13,793 nucleotides of DNA, from positions 1 to 13,793 of the forward strand of contig JAZDEQ010000034.1 in the NCBI GenBank assembly GCA_043808565.1, given 5' to 3'. Source of the stretch: UBA12403 sp043808565. Lineage in GTDB: Bacteria > Patescibacteriota > Patescibacteriia > UBA9934 > GWF2-40-263. A model generated the notes under the pieces. The model did no database searches. It had not been told where the DNA came from and saw only the letters and a list, made by a program, of their open reading frames with translations. A program made the translations under genes and the position numbers. Of the stretch, positions 1-6,136 are shown in pieces; the stretch's first letter is position 1, and every line of letters begins with the position of its first letter.

Positions 1-135
1 CATATATTTTTTGCAAACCCCTATCAAGAGGCATTTCCCTTGTTTTTACAGTACCACACCTTCGAAGATTCCTCGCCGGGACGGCAGAGCCTATTGATGT
101 CTCTCCAGCAGAGCTGGAGGTTTATTAAGACTTAA
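1..135 (+). other. Possible 3' end of a gene cut by the left edge
   Basis: Two + strand frames are open from the left edge. The frame starting at base 1 runs to TAA at 133-135, and the frame starting at base 3 runs to TAA at 126-128 with an acidic tail ending AELEVY. Both stop near a hairpin, as expected for the end of a gene, but neither segment resembles a family I recognise and I cannot decide between them. Base composition is richer in G and C than in the ATTCG-rich stretch that follows. It may equally be non-coding. Confidence 0.2.
103..126 (+). terminator. Weak hairpin followed by a short T-rich run
   Basis: CTCCAGC (103-109) pairs perfectly with GCTGGAG (113-119) around the loop AGA and is followed by GTTTATT. 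This is a 7 bp GC-rich stem with a poor U-tract. It could terminate whatever + strand gene enters from the left edge. The stop codons of both open frames fall just after the stem. Confidence 0.35.
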
Positions 136-138
136 TTA

Positions 139-170
139 CAAATTCGAAATTCGAAAACCGAAATTCGAAA
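139..170. repeat. ATTCGAAA short repeats (intergenic)
   Basis: Three copies of ATTCGAAA lie at 142-149, 149-156 and 163-170, each containing the palindrome TTCGAA. The segment beginning CAAATTCGAAATTCG at 139 matches, with one difference, the sequence just upstream of the nucleotidyltransferase gene read on its coding strand (CAAATTCGTAATTCG). It is part of an ATTCG-rich sequence family seen in three intergenic regions of this window. No coding role is visible. Confidence 0.6.
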
Positions 171-215
171 ACTTTTAAAGCGTGAATAATATAGCGATAA
201 ACCGCTTAACTGTCA

Positions 216-240
216 AGATTTTGGTGATTTTGGTGATTTT
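216..240. repeat. Tandem GGTGATTTT direct repeat
   Basis: GATTTTG is followed by two copies of GTGATTTT, placing the heptamer GGTGATT at 223-229 and 232-238. The same heptamer is the unit of the large palindromic array between the S41 protease and NUDIX genes, so it may be a genome-wide simple-sequence element. Confidence 0.5.
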
Positions 241-253
241 ACCCAATAATTTA

Positions 254-281
254 TTGACAAAAATTTAAAAAATGATAAAAA
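254..281 (+). promoter_or_regulatory. Candidate promoter for the small membrane protein gene
   Basis: A perfect -35 hexamer TTGACA lies at 254-259. Sixteen bases later a weak -10, TAAAAA (276-281), is preceded by TG at 273-274, as in extended -10 promoters. The start codon of the next gene is at 318, giving a leader of about 30 nt. The -35 is convincing and the -10 is poor. Confidence 0.35.
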
Positions 282-304
282 GATTATCGAACTCACTCAA
301 AAAA

Positions 305-312
305 AGGGGAAG
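305..312 (+). promoter_or_regulatory. Shine-Dalgarno-like site of the small membrane protein gene
   Basis: AGGGGAAG ends 5 nt before the ATG at 318. It is one of the very few purine-rich ribosome binding sites in the window, and it supports the first of two adjacent ATG codons (318 and 321) as the start region. Confidence 0.45.
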
Positions 313-317
313 ATTAC

Positions 318-644
318 ATGATGATCGACGTTATACAGAAATTCGTCTTCGAATGTGCCCACGACTGGTCATGGGTAACCATCGTTACCAGCGGCTTGAT
401 ACTTGTCGCTCTCGTAACGATAATCTCACTTCAAGCCACCAAAAATCGCTTCTGGATTTTTACGGTGGTCTCAATAATTGTCGTGGCCTCTAATTGGCTG
501 ACTTTTCTTAGCTCCACCAACACTCTTTCAATCAGTGGAGTTGAGCACCTCGCTCGATCAATGGCCACAAACGCCCTTTTACTCCCCCTTGTCTCTCTGG
601 CTTTCTTTCTTTCTCTTGGCAAACCCGAGAGAAAGAACAAATAA
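318..644 (+). CDS. Small three-helix membrane protein, unknown function
   Basis: This encodes 108 residues that I do not assign to a family. Three hydrophobic segments are visible, at about residues 19-38, 45-65 and 84-101. The amphipathic N-terminus is followed by a Lys/Arg-rich loop near 41-44, and the C-terminus is strongly basic (KPERKNK). No catalytic or binding motif stands out. Coding status is supported by the TTGACA box and GGGGAAG site upstream and by the strong + strand terminator about 60 bases downstream (704-738). Codons are richer in G and C than in the neighbouring - strand genes, which suggests an accessory or acquired gene. It converges with pyrG. Overlapping frames on the opposite strand have no start signal or recognisable content. 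Confidence 0.6.
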   Translation: MMIDVIQKFVFECAHDWSWVTIVTSGLILVALVTIISLQATKNRFWIFTVVSIIVVASNWLTFLSSTNTLSISGVEHLARSMATNALLLPLVSLAFFLSLGKPERKNK

Positions 645-703
645 CCATTTTCCGGGTCTGGTCGCTCATCATCCCTCCACACCAAGCCCCCCCCTCTCCA
701 ACC

Positions 704-738
704 CACCCCGCTGGGAACTCGGGGTGCTTTTTATTTTT
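704..738 (+). terminator. Strong intrinsic terminator
   Basis: CACCCCG (704-710) pairs with CGGGGTG (720-726) around a 9 nt loop and is followed by CTTTTTATTTTT (727-738). It is a textbook rho-independent terminator for + strand transcription, ending the small membrane protein unit. Its T-run overlaps the pyrG stop codon (737-739). There is no T-run on the other side, so it should not terminate pyrG efficiently. Confidence 0.8.
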
Positions 739-2377
739 AACGACCAAGACAGGCTTTTATAAATGCCTTAAATAGTGGGTGTGGCGCCAACGGTCGAGAT
801 TTAAATTCTGGATGGAATTGCACCCCCACAAAAAACGGATGTTTTTCCAATTCGATGATTTCCACCAAATCAGCTTCAGGATTAACCCCAACAATTTTCA
901 TGCCAGCTTTTTCTAGCATTGATCGATAATCATTATTAAATTCAAAACGATGGCGATGACGTTCGCTAACCTCTGGTAAACCATAAGCTATTTGGGTTTT
1001 AGAACCTGACTTTAAAACACAACGATAAGCACCAAGTCTTAAAGTGCCGCCAAAACGATTTTGCGAAATATTTTTTTCTTGAGTTTTATTAATATGAATA
1101 ATTGGGTCAGGAGTTTGAGGATTAACTTCAACTGTGTCGGCATCTTTTTTACCCAAGACATTACGAGCAAATTCAATAGCCGCCATTTGCATGCCATAAC
1201 ACAAACCCAAATATGGCATTTTATGTTCACGAGCAAATTTTATGGCCAATAATATCCCTTTGGTTCCCCGCTCACCAAAACCACCCGGCACAATTAAACC
1301 ATCAAATTTAGCCAGTTGTTTAATGGTTGCTTCGCCGGTTTCAAAAATTTCTGAATTAAGCCAAGTCATTTCTGGTTGGGCATTATTTTGCCAAGCCGCA
1401 TGTTTAATAGCTTCGATCACTGAAATATAAGAATCGGCTAAAGTATAATTGCCCGTGCCAAAATATTTTCCGACCACGGCAATTTTTACTTTTTTCTTTT
1501 GCGTACCAAGTTTATCAACAAAATTATTCCAATCATTATTGTATTTGCCTTTTACTGGTTTAATTTTGAGACGCTTGGCCAAAAGATCACCGAATTTTTG
1601 TTTTTCTAAAACCGCCGGAATTTCATAAATGCTTTTAACATCCGGGGCGGAAACAATGTTTTCTGGTTTCAACCAACAAAACAAAGCCAGCTTTTCTTTG
1701 CGCGGCGCATCGAGCTCGTATTTACCGCGAGCAATAATAAAATCAGCTTGTAGGCCAGCGTTATTTAAAGTTCGAGCCGCATGTTGAGTTGGTTTAGTCT
1801 TCATTTCGCCAAGATGAGAAGGCACGGGCATATAACCCACCAAAACAATCGCCACATCGTCTGGATGATCAAGCTTCATCATGCGAGCCGCTTCTAAAAA
1901 TAAAATGTTTTCATATTCACCAACCGTACCACCAATTTCGATCACCATAACTTCGGCTTGAGATTTTTTACTGGCCGCCTTAATTCGATCAATAACTTCA
2001 AAAGGAATGTGTGGCACTACTTGGACACACTTACCCTTATAATACATGCTTCGTTCTTTCTCGATGACACTTTGGTAAACTCGGCCAGTGGTCATGTAAT
2101 TGACCGAGTAAATATTCGTTTCTAAAAAACGTTCGTAATTACCCAAATCTTGATCGGTTTCATCGCCATCCTCGGTAACAAAAACCTCTCCGTGCTCTAC
2201 CGGATTCATGGTGCCAGCATCAAGGTTAATATAAGGATCAATTTTAACGGCCGAAACCCGATAGCCGCGGTTTTTAAAAATTCGGCCAATACTCGCCGTG
2301 GTAATACCCTTGCCCACCCCGCTTAAAACTCCACCGATGACAAAAACATATTTGGTTTTTATTTTTTTGGCTGGCAT
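737..2377 (-). CDS. pyrG: CTP synthase (glutamine-hydrolysing)
   Basis: This enzyme makes CTP from UTP, ATP and glutamine, the last step of de novo pyrimidine nucleotide synthesis, in the cytosol. The 546 residues match the usual length of about 545. The synthetase half carries the P-loop GGVLSGVGKG (15-24), DPYINLDAGTMNPVEHGE (47-64), LGNYERF (78-84), EIGGTVGE (147-154) and KTKPTQHA (193-200). The class I amidotransferase half carries the oxyanion segment PGGFGERG (364-371), the nucleophile Cys393 in GLCYGMQ (GICLGMQ is common elsewhere), RHRHRFEFN (473-481) and His522/Glu524 in FHPEF. The start is 5 nt after the rplI stop and has no Shine-Dalgarno sequence, so translation is probably coupled or leader-independent. 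It is transcribed with rplI. The gene appears intact. Confidence 0.97.
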   Translation of the reverse strand: MPAKKIKTKYVFVIGGVLSGVGKGITTASIGRIFKNRGYRVSAVKIDPYINLDAGTMNPVEHGEVFVTEDGDETDQDLGNYERFLETNIYSVNYMTTGRVYQSVIEKERSMYYKGKCVQVVPHIPFEVIDRIKAASKKSQAEVMVIEIGGTVGEYENILFLEAARMMKLDHPDDVAIVLVGYMPVPSHLGEMKTKPTQHAARTLNNAGLQADFIIARGKYELDAPRKEKLALFCWLKPENIVSAPDVKSIYEIPAVLEKQKFGDLLAKRLKIKPVKGKYNNDWNNFVDKLGTQKKKVKIAVVGKYFGTGNYTLADSYISVIEAIKHAAWQNNAQPEMTWLNSEIFETGEATIKQLAKFDGLIVPGGFGERGTKGILLAIKFAREHKMPYLGLCYGMQMAAIEFARNVLGKKDADTVEVNPQTPDPIIHINKTQEKNISQNRFGGTLRLGAYRCVLKSGSKTQIAYGLPEVSERHRHRFEFNNDYRSMLEKAGMKIVGVNPEADLVEIIELEKHPFFVGVQFHPEFKSRPLAPHPLFKAFIKACLGR

Positions 2378-2382
2378 AAAGA

Positions 2383-2826
2383 TTATTTAGCAATGACGCT
2401 AAGATTAATTTTGGCTTCAAAGCCGTGGGGCAAATTTATGGTCACTTCATAATCTCCAACCTCTTTAATCGGCTGAGAAAATTTAACCCAGTCAGGCTCG
2501 ATTTTAATTTTTTCCTTTTTTACCGCCTCGGCCACATCATGACCAGAAACCGCGGCATAAAGTTTGCCGGCCTCATTAACTTTGACCGAAACCTCAACTT
2601 CTAAATCATCAAGATTGGAAGCCAGTTGACCCGCCGCCTTGAGTTCTTTTTTTTCATCACGTTGTTTTTTTTCTTTTTTTTCTTTAACCACTATCTCACT
2701 TTGTGGTGTGGCTTGAACGGCTAAATTTTGCGGAAATAAAAAATTTCGTGCATAACCATCAGAAACCTCGACAATATCGCCCTCCTTGCCGTACGACGGT
2801 ACGTCTTTGAGTAAAATTATTTTCAT
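2383..2826 (-). CDS. rplI: 50S ribosomal protein bL9
   Basis: This large-subunit protein binds 23S rRNA near the L1 stalk and helps keep the reading frame. The 147 residues fit the family. The N-terminal domain shows MKIILLKDVPSYGKEGDIVEVSDGYARNFL-type features: G13, G16, D17, the VSDGYARNFLFP block (21-32) and NLAV (34-37). A long Lys/Glu-rich connecting helix spans about 44-70, and the C-terminal domain spans about 75-147. It lies directly upstream of pyrG and probably shares its transcript. A good promoter (-35 TTGTCA, -10 TATATT) starts within 50 nt upstream, and no Shine-Dalgarno sequence precedes ATG. Several CPR groups are reported to lack bL9, so its presence is informative for placement. 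Confidence 0.96.
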   Translation of the reverse strand: MKIILLKDVPSYGKEGDIVEVSDGYARNFLFPQNLAVQATPQSEIVVKEKKEKKQRDEKKELKAAGQLASNLDDLEVEVSVKVNEAGKLYAAVSGHDVAEAVKKEKIKIEPDWVKFSQPIKEVGDYEVTINLPHGFEAKINLSVIAK

Positions 2827-2831
2827 AATAA

Positions 2832-2859
2832 AATTGCGAATTTACACGAATATACAAAT
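2832..2859 (-). repeat. Promoter/leader copy of the CGAATTT-ACGAATATAC motif
   Basis: On the + strand the segment AATTGCGAATTT, two bases, ACGAATATAC, A, AAT is almost identical to 13304-13332. In both places it ends 5-10 nt before the start codon of a - strand gene and carries the -10-like TATATT on the coding strand. Confidence 0.6.
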
Positions 2860-2876
2860 TATCGTTAGATTGACAA
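2849..2876 (-). promoter_or_regulatory. Promoter of rplI-pyrG
   Basis: Reading the - strand, TTGTCA (2876-2871) and TATATT (2854-2849) are separated by 16 bp, close to the sigma-70 consensus. The predicted start is near 2842, giving a leader of about 16 nt before the rplI ATG at 2826. The -35 lies only 8 nt beyond the stop codon of the upstream ATPase gene, so the two units are tightly packed but separately transcribed. Confidence 0.6.
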
Positions 2877-2883
2877 AAAACGT

Positions 2884-4011
2884 TTAATAAAGCGAGTCTA
2901 TAAAAACATCGGGTTTAATCAAATTGAACGAATTTTTTCCGTACAATTTACTCCACTCGCCGGGAACAGAAGGCGTGGCCAAATTATTCCATTTGCATTC
3001 AAAACCAAAAATTTTGGCATTTTCCTCTTCAACAAAATCAACTTCTTGATGCGAATAGGTACGCCAAAAAAAAGTATTGATATCGCGTCCGGCAAAGGAA
3101 TTATTTTTTATTCTTTCACTGATCCAAAAATTTTCCCATAAAGAGCCAACGTCATTTCGCAAATTCAATGGATTCAAATTGTTTATTAAAGCGTTTCTGA
3201 TTCCGGTATCAACAAAATAAATTTTATGAAGCTTGCCCAGTTCTTTTCTGGGATTGCGGCTAAGCGGTCGCAATTTAAAAATTATAAAAGCTTGTTCTAA
3301 AATCTTGATATAACTTTGAACCGTTAAACGATTAATGCCAACCAAACGCCCAAGCTCATTATATGAAACTTCGTTGCCTATCTGCAACGCCAACGCTTGC
3401 AATAATTTTTCCAGCACTTCGGGATTTCTTATGTCTTGATAATTTAAAACATCTTTATAAGAATAACTGCGCGCTAAATTTTTTAATATTTCCGCAGCTT
3501 CTTGACCGCTGCTGATAACCGCCGGATACATACCAAAAACAATCCGCTGTTCTAAAAGCCGTTTCAGTTCAAGCGAACTGTAAATTTGTGACAATTCTTT
3601 CATGGCTAAAGGATAAAGAAAAAATTCGTACTTGCGTCCGGTTAACGGCTCAATAATTTTGTTGGATAAATCAAAAGATGAAGAACCGGTGGCAATGATT
3701 TGAATTTCCGGAAAATTATCCACAATAAGTTTAAGAGTTAAACCGATATTTTCCACTCTCTGCGCTTCATCCAAAAAAATCAATTTTTTATTTCCTAAAA
3801 AATGTTTTATAGCCGTTGATGAAGTATTGGAAAAAGCTTCTCGAACATCCGATTCATCGCAGTTGAAATAAGCCGAAATCTCCGAATTTTTTGCCTGAAT
3901 CTGTTTGATTAAAGTCGTCTTTCCAACCTGTCTGGCTCCATAAATTACAATAACCTTGCCTTTAAACATTTTTTTTTCAATTTTAGGTTGAATCAATCGA
4001 TTAATTAGCAT
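2884..4011 (-). CDS. AAA_14/DUF4143-type ATPase
   Basis: This is a 375-residue member of the bacterial ATPase group with an AAA_14 domain and a C-terminal DUF4143 domain. The family is widespread, and its exact function is not established. The Walker A motif is GARQVGKT (25-32), Walker B is LIFLDEAQ (77-84), and a sensor-1-like ATGSSSF lies at 107-113. A winged-helix-like segment (about 212-246, NELGRLVGINRLTVQSYI) follows. The C-terminal part has EVDF (323-326) and FECKW (337-341), matching the D...ExK pattern of PD-(D/E)xK nuclease folds. The gene has its own promoter with an operator-like inverted repeat and is bounded by the NUDIX terminator and the rplI promoter, so it looks like a self-contained accessory unit. 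The family often moves horizontally. No frameshift is seen. Confidence 0.88.
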   Translation of the reverse strand: MLINRLIQPKIEKKMFKGKVIVIYGARQVGKTTLIKQIQAKNSEISAYFNCDESDVREAFSNTSSTAIKHFLGNKKLIFLDEAQRVENIGLTLKLIVDNFPEIQIIATGSSSFDLSNKIIEPLTGRKYEFFLYPLAMKELSQIYSSLELKRLLEQRIVFGMYPAVISSGQEAAEILKNLARSYSYKDVLNYQDIRNPEVLEKLLQALALQIGNEVSYNELGRLVGINRLTVQSYIKILEQAFIIFKLRPLSRNPRKELGKLHKIYFVDTGIRNALINNLNPLNLRNDVGSLWENFWISERIKNNSFAGRDINTFFWRTYSHQEVDFVEEENAKIFGFECKWNNLATPSVPGEWSKLYGKNSFNLIKPDVFIDSLY

Positions 4012-4024
4012 AATTATGTATAAA

Positions 4025-4046
4025 TTAGGATGTTATAATATCCTAA
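4025..4046. promoter_or_regulatory. Operator-like inverted repeat at the ATPase transcription start
   Basis: TTAGGAT (4025-4031) and ATCCTAA (4040-4046) form perfect 7 bp arms around the 8 bp spacer GTTATAAT. The element touches the last base of the predicted -10 and covers the predicted transcription start. This is where a repressor would block the promoter, possibly through self-regulation. The AT-rich spacer means the RNA hairpin would be weak, so a DNA-binding site is more likely than a terminator. Confidence 0.45.
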
Positions 4047-4074
4047 ATATATCAAATGCGGATATTTTTGTAAA
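4046..4074 (-). promoter_or_regulatory. Promoter of the DUF4143 ATPase gene
   Basis: On the - strand, TTTACA (4074-4069) and TATATT (4051-4046) are separated by exactly 17 bp. The predicted start is near 4039, giving a leader of about 28 nt before ATG at 4011. It lies just beyond the terminator of the upstream NUDIX gene. Confidence 0.6.
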
Positions 4075-4081
4075 CAATTCT

Positions 4082-4112
4082 AAAAAATGATTTCTCTTCC
4101 TCCGGCAAGAGA
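4082..4112 (-). terminator. Probable intrinsic terminator of the NUDIX gene
   Basis: On the - strand, TCTCTT (4112-4107) pairs with AAGAGA (4098-4093) around an 8 nt loop, followed after AATCA by six T residues (4087-4082). The stem is short. A second inverted repeat, ACTGAG (4115-4120) with CTCAGT (4133-4138), lies between it and the NUDIX stop codon and may add structure. Confidence 0.45.
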
Positions 4113-4152
4113 GGACTGAGGTAAAAGGTTTGCTCAGTTCTTGTAACCAAAC

Positions 4153-4617
4153 TCAACGCTTTTTTAATAAGACGGCCAAAGCTCTTTCGATGACCGGAAT
4201 TAAATCAGGATAAAAAGATTTTTTTGCTACTTGTTTAATTGGTACCCAAGCGGCGGCTAAAACATGCTCGGAAACCTGTGGGTGAAGTTCGGCTTTAGAC
4301 GGCGTGGCAAACAAATAAAAATAAATATCTTTATGAATCAACGAACCCTTGTTGACATGCTGATCGCGAAACCAAATATCAATTTTCCCTAAAGGTTCTA
4401 ATAAACGAATTTCTTCTAAACCCAATTCTTCGATAGTCTCTCGCGCCGCGGCTTCTTCGGCTGACTCGCCTTTTTCTAAATGACCTTTAGGAAAAGTCCA
4501 TTTTTCAAACGGATCTTTCATCATGGCCACAAAAATTCCCTGACTGGTTTTTTTAAAAACCAAACCACCGGCCGAAACTTCGTGGCGTACTTGATGGGAG
4601 TTTGTTTCTTTGGGCAT
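4153..4617 (-). CDS. NUDIX hydrolase
   Basis: This cytosolic Mg2+-dependent pyrophosphohydrolase has 154 residues. The complete Nudix box G-x5-E-x7-RE-U-x-EE-x-G-U is present: G45, E51, R59, E60, E63, E64 and G66. The preceding FPKGHLEKGE context is typical of MutT/Ap4A-hydrolase-like members that act on nucleoside polyphosphates or dinucleotides. Substrate cannot be read from sequence. Housecleaning of damaged nucleotides or degradation of diadenosine polyphosphates are the likeliest roles. It lies downstream of the S41 protease on the same strand, separated by 180 bp of palindromic repeats. No Shine-Dalgarno sequence precedes the ATG; the mRNA leader there would be very C-rich. A weak terminator follows. 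Confidence 0.93.
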   Translation of the reverse strand: MPKETNSHQVRHEVSAGGLVFKKTSQGIFVAMMKDPFEKWTFPKGHLEKGESAEEAAARETIEELGLEEIRLLEPLGKIDIWFRDQHVNKGSLIHKDIYFYLFATPSKAELHPQVSEHVLAAAWVPIKQVAKKSFYPDLIPVIERALAVLLKKR

Positions 4618-4626
4618 ATTTATTAT

Positions 4627-4806
4627 GGGGATTGGGGGGGTGGTTAGTGGGTGATTGGGAGGTGATTGGTGGGGGGGTGATTATTTGGGTGATTGATTGG
4701 GGTGATTGCTTAGGTAATTATTTTTATGCATCAAATAATCACCAGATCAATCACCCTAAACACCATAAATAACCCAAAAATCACCCAAAAAAACCAATTA
4801 ATCACC
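4627..4806. repeat. Large imperfect palindrome of GGTGATT / AATCACC units
   Basis: The left half holds five exact GGTGATT copies at 4650, 4661, 4676, 4688 and 4701. The right half holds four exact AATCACC copies starting at 4737, 4749, 4779 and 4800, with degenerate copies among them. The halves mirror each other around the palindrome ATGCAT (4726-4731). The first outward units match well (GGTAATTATTT against GGTGATTATTT, then GGGTGATTG on both sides), and pairing weakens further out. The last unit contains the final codons and stop of the S41 protease gene (GGT GAT TAA). The left arm has G-runs of three to seven (4627-4677). It fills the gap between the protease and NUDIX genes, and no gene is visible in it. 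Possible roles include a transcript-stabilising or attenuating hairpin, a REP/MITE-like element, or expansion of a simple repeat. Confidence 0.75.
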
Positions 4807-6048
4807 CTGAGCCACCGACAACAATTCAATGGCTTTATCCATTTGCGGATCGCGCTCGGCTTTGGCGTCATCAATAGTATATTCAACAATAAAATCAGGC
4901 GTAATACCAACATGATTAATCGAACGTTCTTTAGGCGTTAACCATTCGGCCGTGGTAATTTTCATGGCCGAACCACCATCAAGCTCGCGATAATCCTGAA
5001 CCGAACCTTTACCAAAAGTTTGGGTGCCAACCAAGGTGGCCAAACCATAATCTTGAAGTGCCCCAGAAACAATTTCTGAAGCTGAAGCCGAACCGCCATC
5101 AACCAAAACTACGGTGGGAATACCAACCAATCTAGCATCGGCCGGACCAACATATGACTGTTTACTATCGTGGGCACTTTGGATAACCACAGTTTGTTGA
5201 CCCGTCCAAGCACTAGCCACCTTGATAGCCGCATCAAGCACACCACCCGGATCACCCCGCAAGTCGAGAACAATGCCTTTAGCGCCCTTAGTTAACAGAT
5301 CGTTAATCGCGGCCGTAAACAAACCAACCGTATCTTCATTAAAAATATAAAGATGAATAACTGCAATTCCGTCATCACGCATTTCTAATTTAAGACTATC
5401 AATCACAATTTTATCGCGAGTTATTGGTATGTCAAAAGATTCACCAAGACCATCGCGAGTAATTGTCAAAGTAACTATAGTACCGCCCGGACCACGAATT
5501 TTTGTCACAACTTCTTCGACTGATAAAGTCGAAACATCATTACCGTCAACGGCTAAAATTTTATCGCCCGATAAAAGACCGGCAGTTTCGGCCGGACTGC
5601 CCGGCAGTGGCGCCACAATGGTTATTTGGTCATCTTTCATACCAATCTCCGCCCCAATCCCCTCAAAAGAACCAGTTAAATCTTCTTTGAATTGTTTGGC
5701 TTCTTCAGGATCAAAAAAAACTGAGTAAGGATCATCAAGACCAGCCACCATACCTTTCATGGAACCGTAAAACAAAGCCTGATCAGAAACCGGCGCTTGA
5801 TAAAAATTTTCTTTACTAAAATTCCAAACGTCCCAAAAAAGACCGAAGTCCAAATTTTTATCAAGCGCGGCTTGTTGATCATGATTCACCACTCGCCCCT
5901 CACCATCGGGTACAACCGAAAGAACTCCTTGGTGACGACCAAATAACAAACCGACCGTAAAGGCCACGCCAACCCCAAATAAAAAAACTAAAGGTATGGT
6001 GGCTGATAGCCAGCCGCGACGTTTTTTAAACGATGAGTGGTTTTCCAT
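4798..6048 (-). CDS. CtpA-like C-terminal processing protease (S41A)
   Basis: This 416-residue membrane-anchored serine protease is of the tail-specific/CtpA family. A basic N-terminus (FKKRRGW) and one hydrophobic segment (about 14-36) give a signal anchor, with the rest outside the cytoplasmic membrane. A PDZ domain spans about 120-205 (GIGAEIG, then APLPGSPAETAGLLSGDKILAVDG). The catalytic core contains LDLRGDPGG (261-269), the nucleophile Ser322 in GGSASASEI and the general base Lys347 in FGKGSVQ. The 25-residue Ser-Lys spacing is the one seen in Prc and D1 protease. EWLTPKERSINHVGITPD (368-385) is the usual C-terminal motif. It would trim or degrade exported proteins. It diverges from the PEGA gene. 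The start has no Shine-Dalgarno sequence, and no convincing promoter was found in the 88 bp upstream. Confidence 0.95.
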   Translation of the reverse strand: MENHSSFKKRRGWLSATIPLVFLFGVGVAFTVGLLFGRHQGVLSVVPDGEGRVVNHDQQAALDKNLDFGLFWDVWNFSKENFYQAPVSDQALFYGSMKGMVAGLDDPYSVFFDPEEAKQFKEDLTGSFEGIGAEIGMKDDQITIVAPLPGSPAETAGLLSGDKILAVDGNDVSTLSVEEVVTKIRGPGGTIVTLTITRDGLGESFDIPITRDKIVIDSLKLEMRDDGIAVIHLYIFNEDTVGLFTAAINDLLTKGAKGIVLDLRGDPGGVLDAAIKVASAWTGQQTVVIQSAHDSKQSYVGPADARLVGIPTVVLVDGGSASASEIVSGALQDYGLATLVGTQTFGKGSVQDYRELDGGSAMKITTAEWLTPKERSINHVGITPDFIVEYTIDDAKAERDPQMDKAIELLSVAQGD

Positions 6049-6097
6049 AACGGCTTATAGAATAGCAGAATTTACCGTATCTGAGGAGTGTATAAAA

Positions 6098-6126
6098 TTG
6101 TCATTTACCACTTTTTGACCTAAAAT
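6098..6126 (+). promoter_or_regulatory. Promoter of the PEGA gene; predicts leaderless mRNA
   Basis: TTGTCA (6098-6103) and TAAAAT (6121-6126) are exactly 17 bp apart. The ATG of the PEGA gene begins only 10 bp after the -10, so the transcription start (about 6133) would leave a leader of only 3-4 nt and no room for a ribosome binding site. Confidence 0.6.
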
Positions 6127-6136
6127 AAGAGCCAGT

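Noticed and set aside
139..240. Repeats at 139-240 as a CRISPR array
   Set aside because: The units are only 8-9 nt, overlap or directly abut, and lack regular unique spacers. No cas gene is present.
272..493. + strand open frame of 73 codons overlapping the small membrane protein start
   Set aside because: The start lies inside the candidate promoter region without a ribosome binding site. The alternative frame at 318 has an SD-like site and coherent membrane helices.
431..706. - strand open frame opposite the small membrane protein
   Set aside because: No promoter or start signal, low-complexity Arg/Gly-rich translation, and it would run against the strong + strand terminator evidence.
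4726..4941. + strand open frame starting in the centre of the palindromic array
   Set aside because: It starts at the ATG of the ATGCAT centre and continues antisense through the S41 3' end. The sequence is explained by repeats and the shadow of the protease gene.
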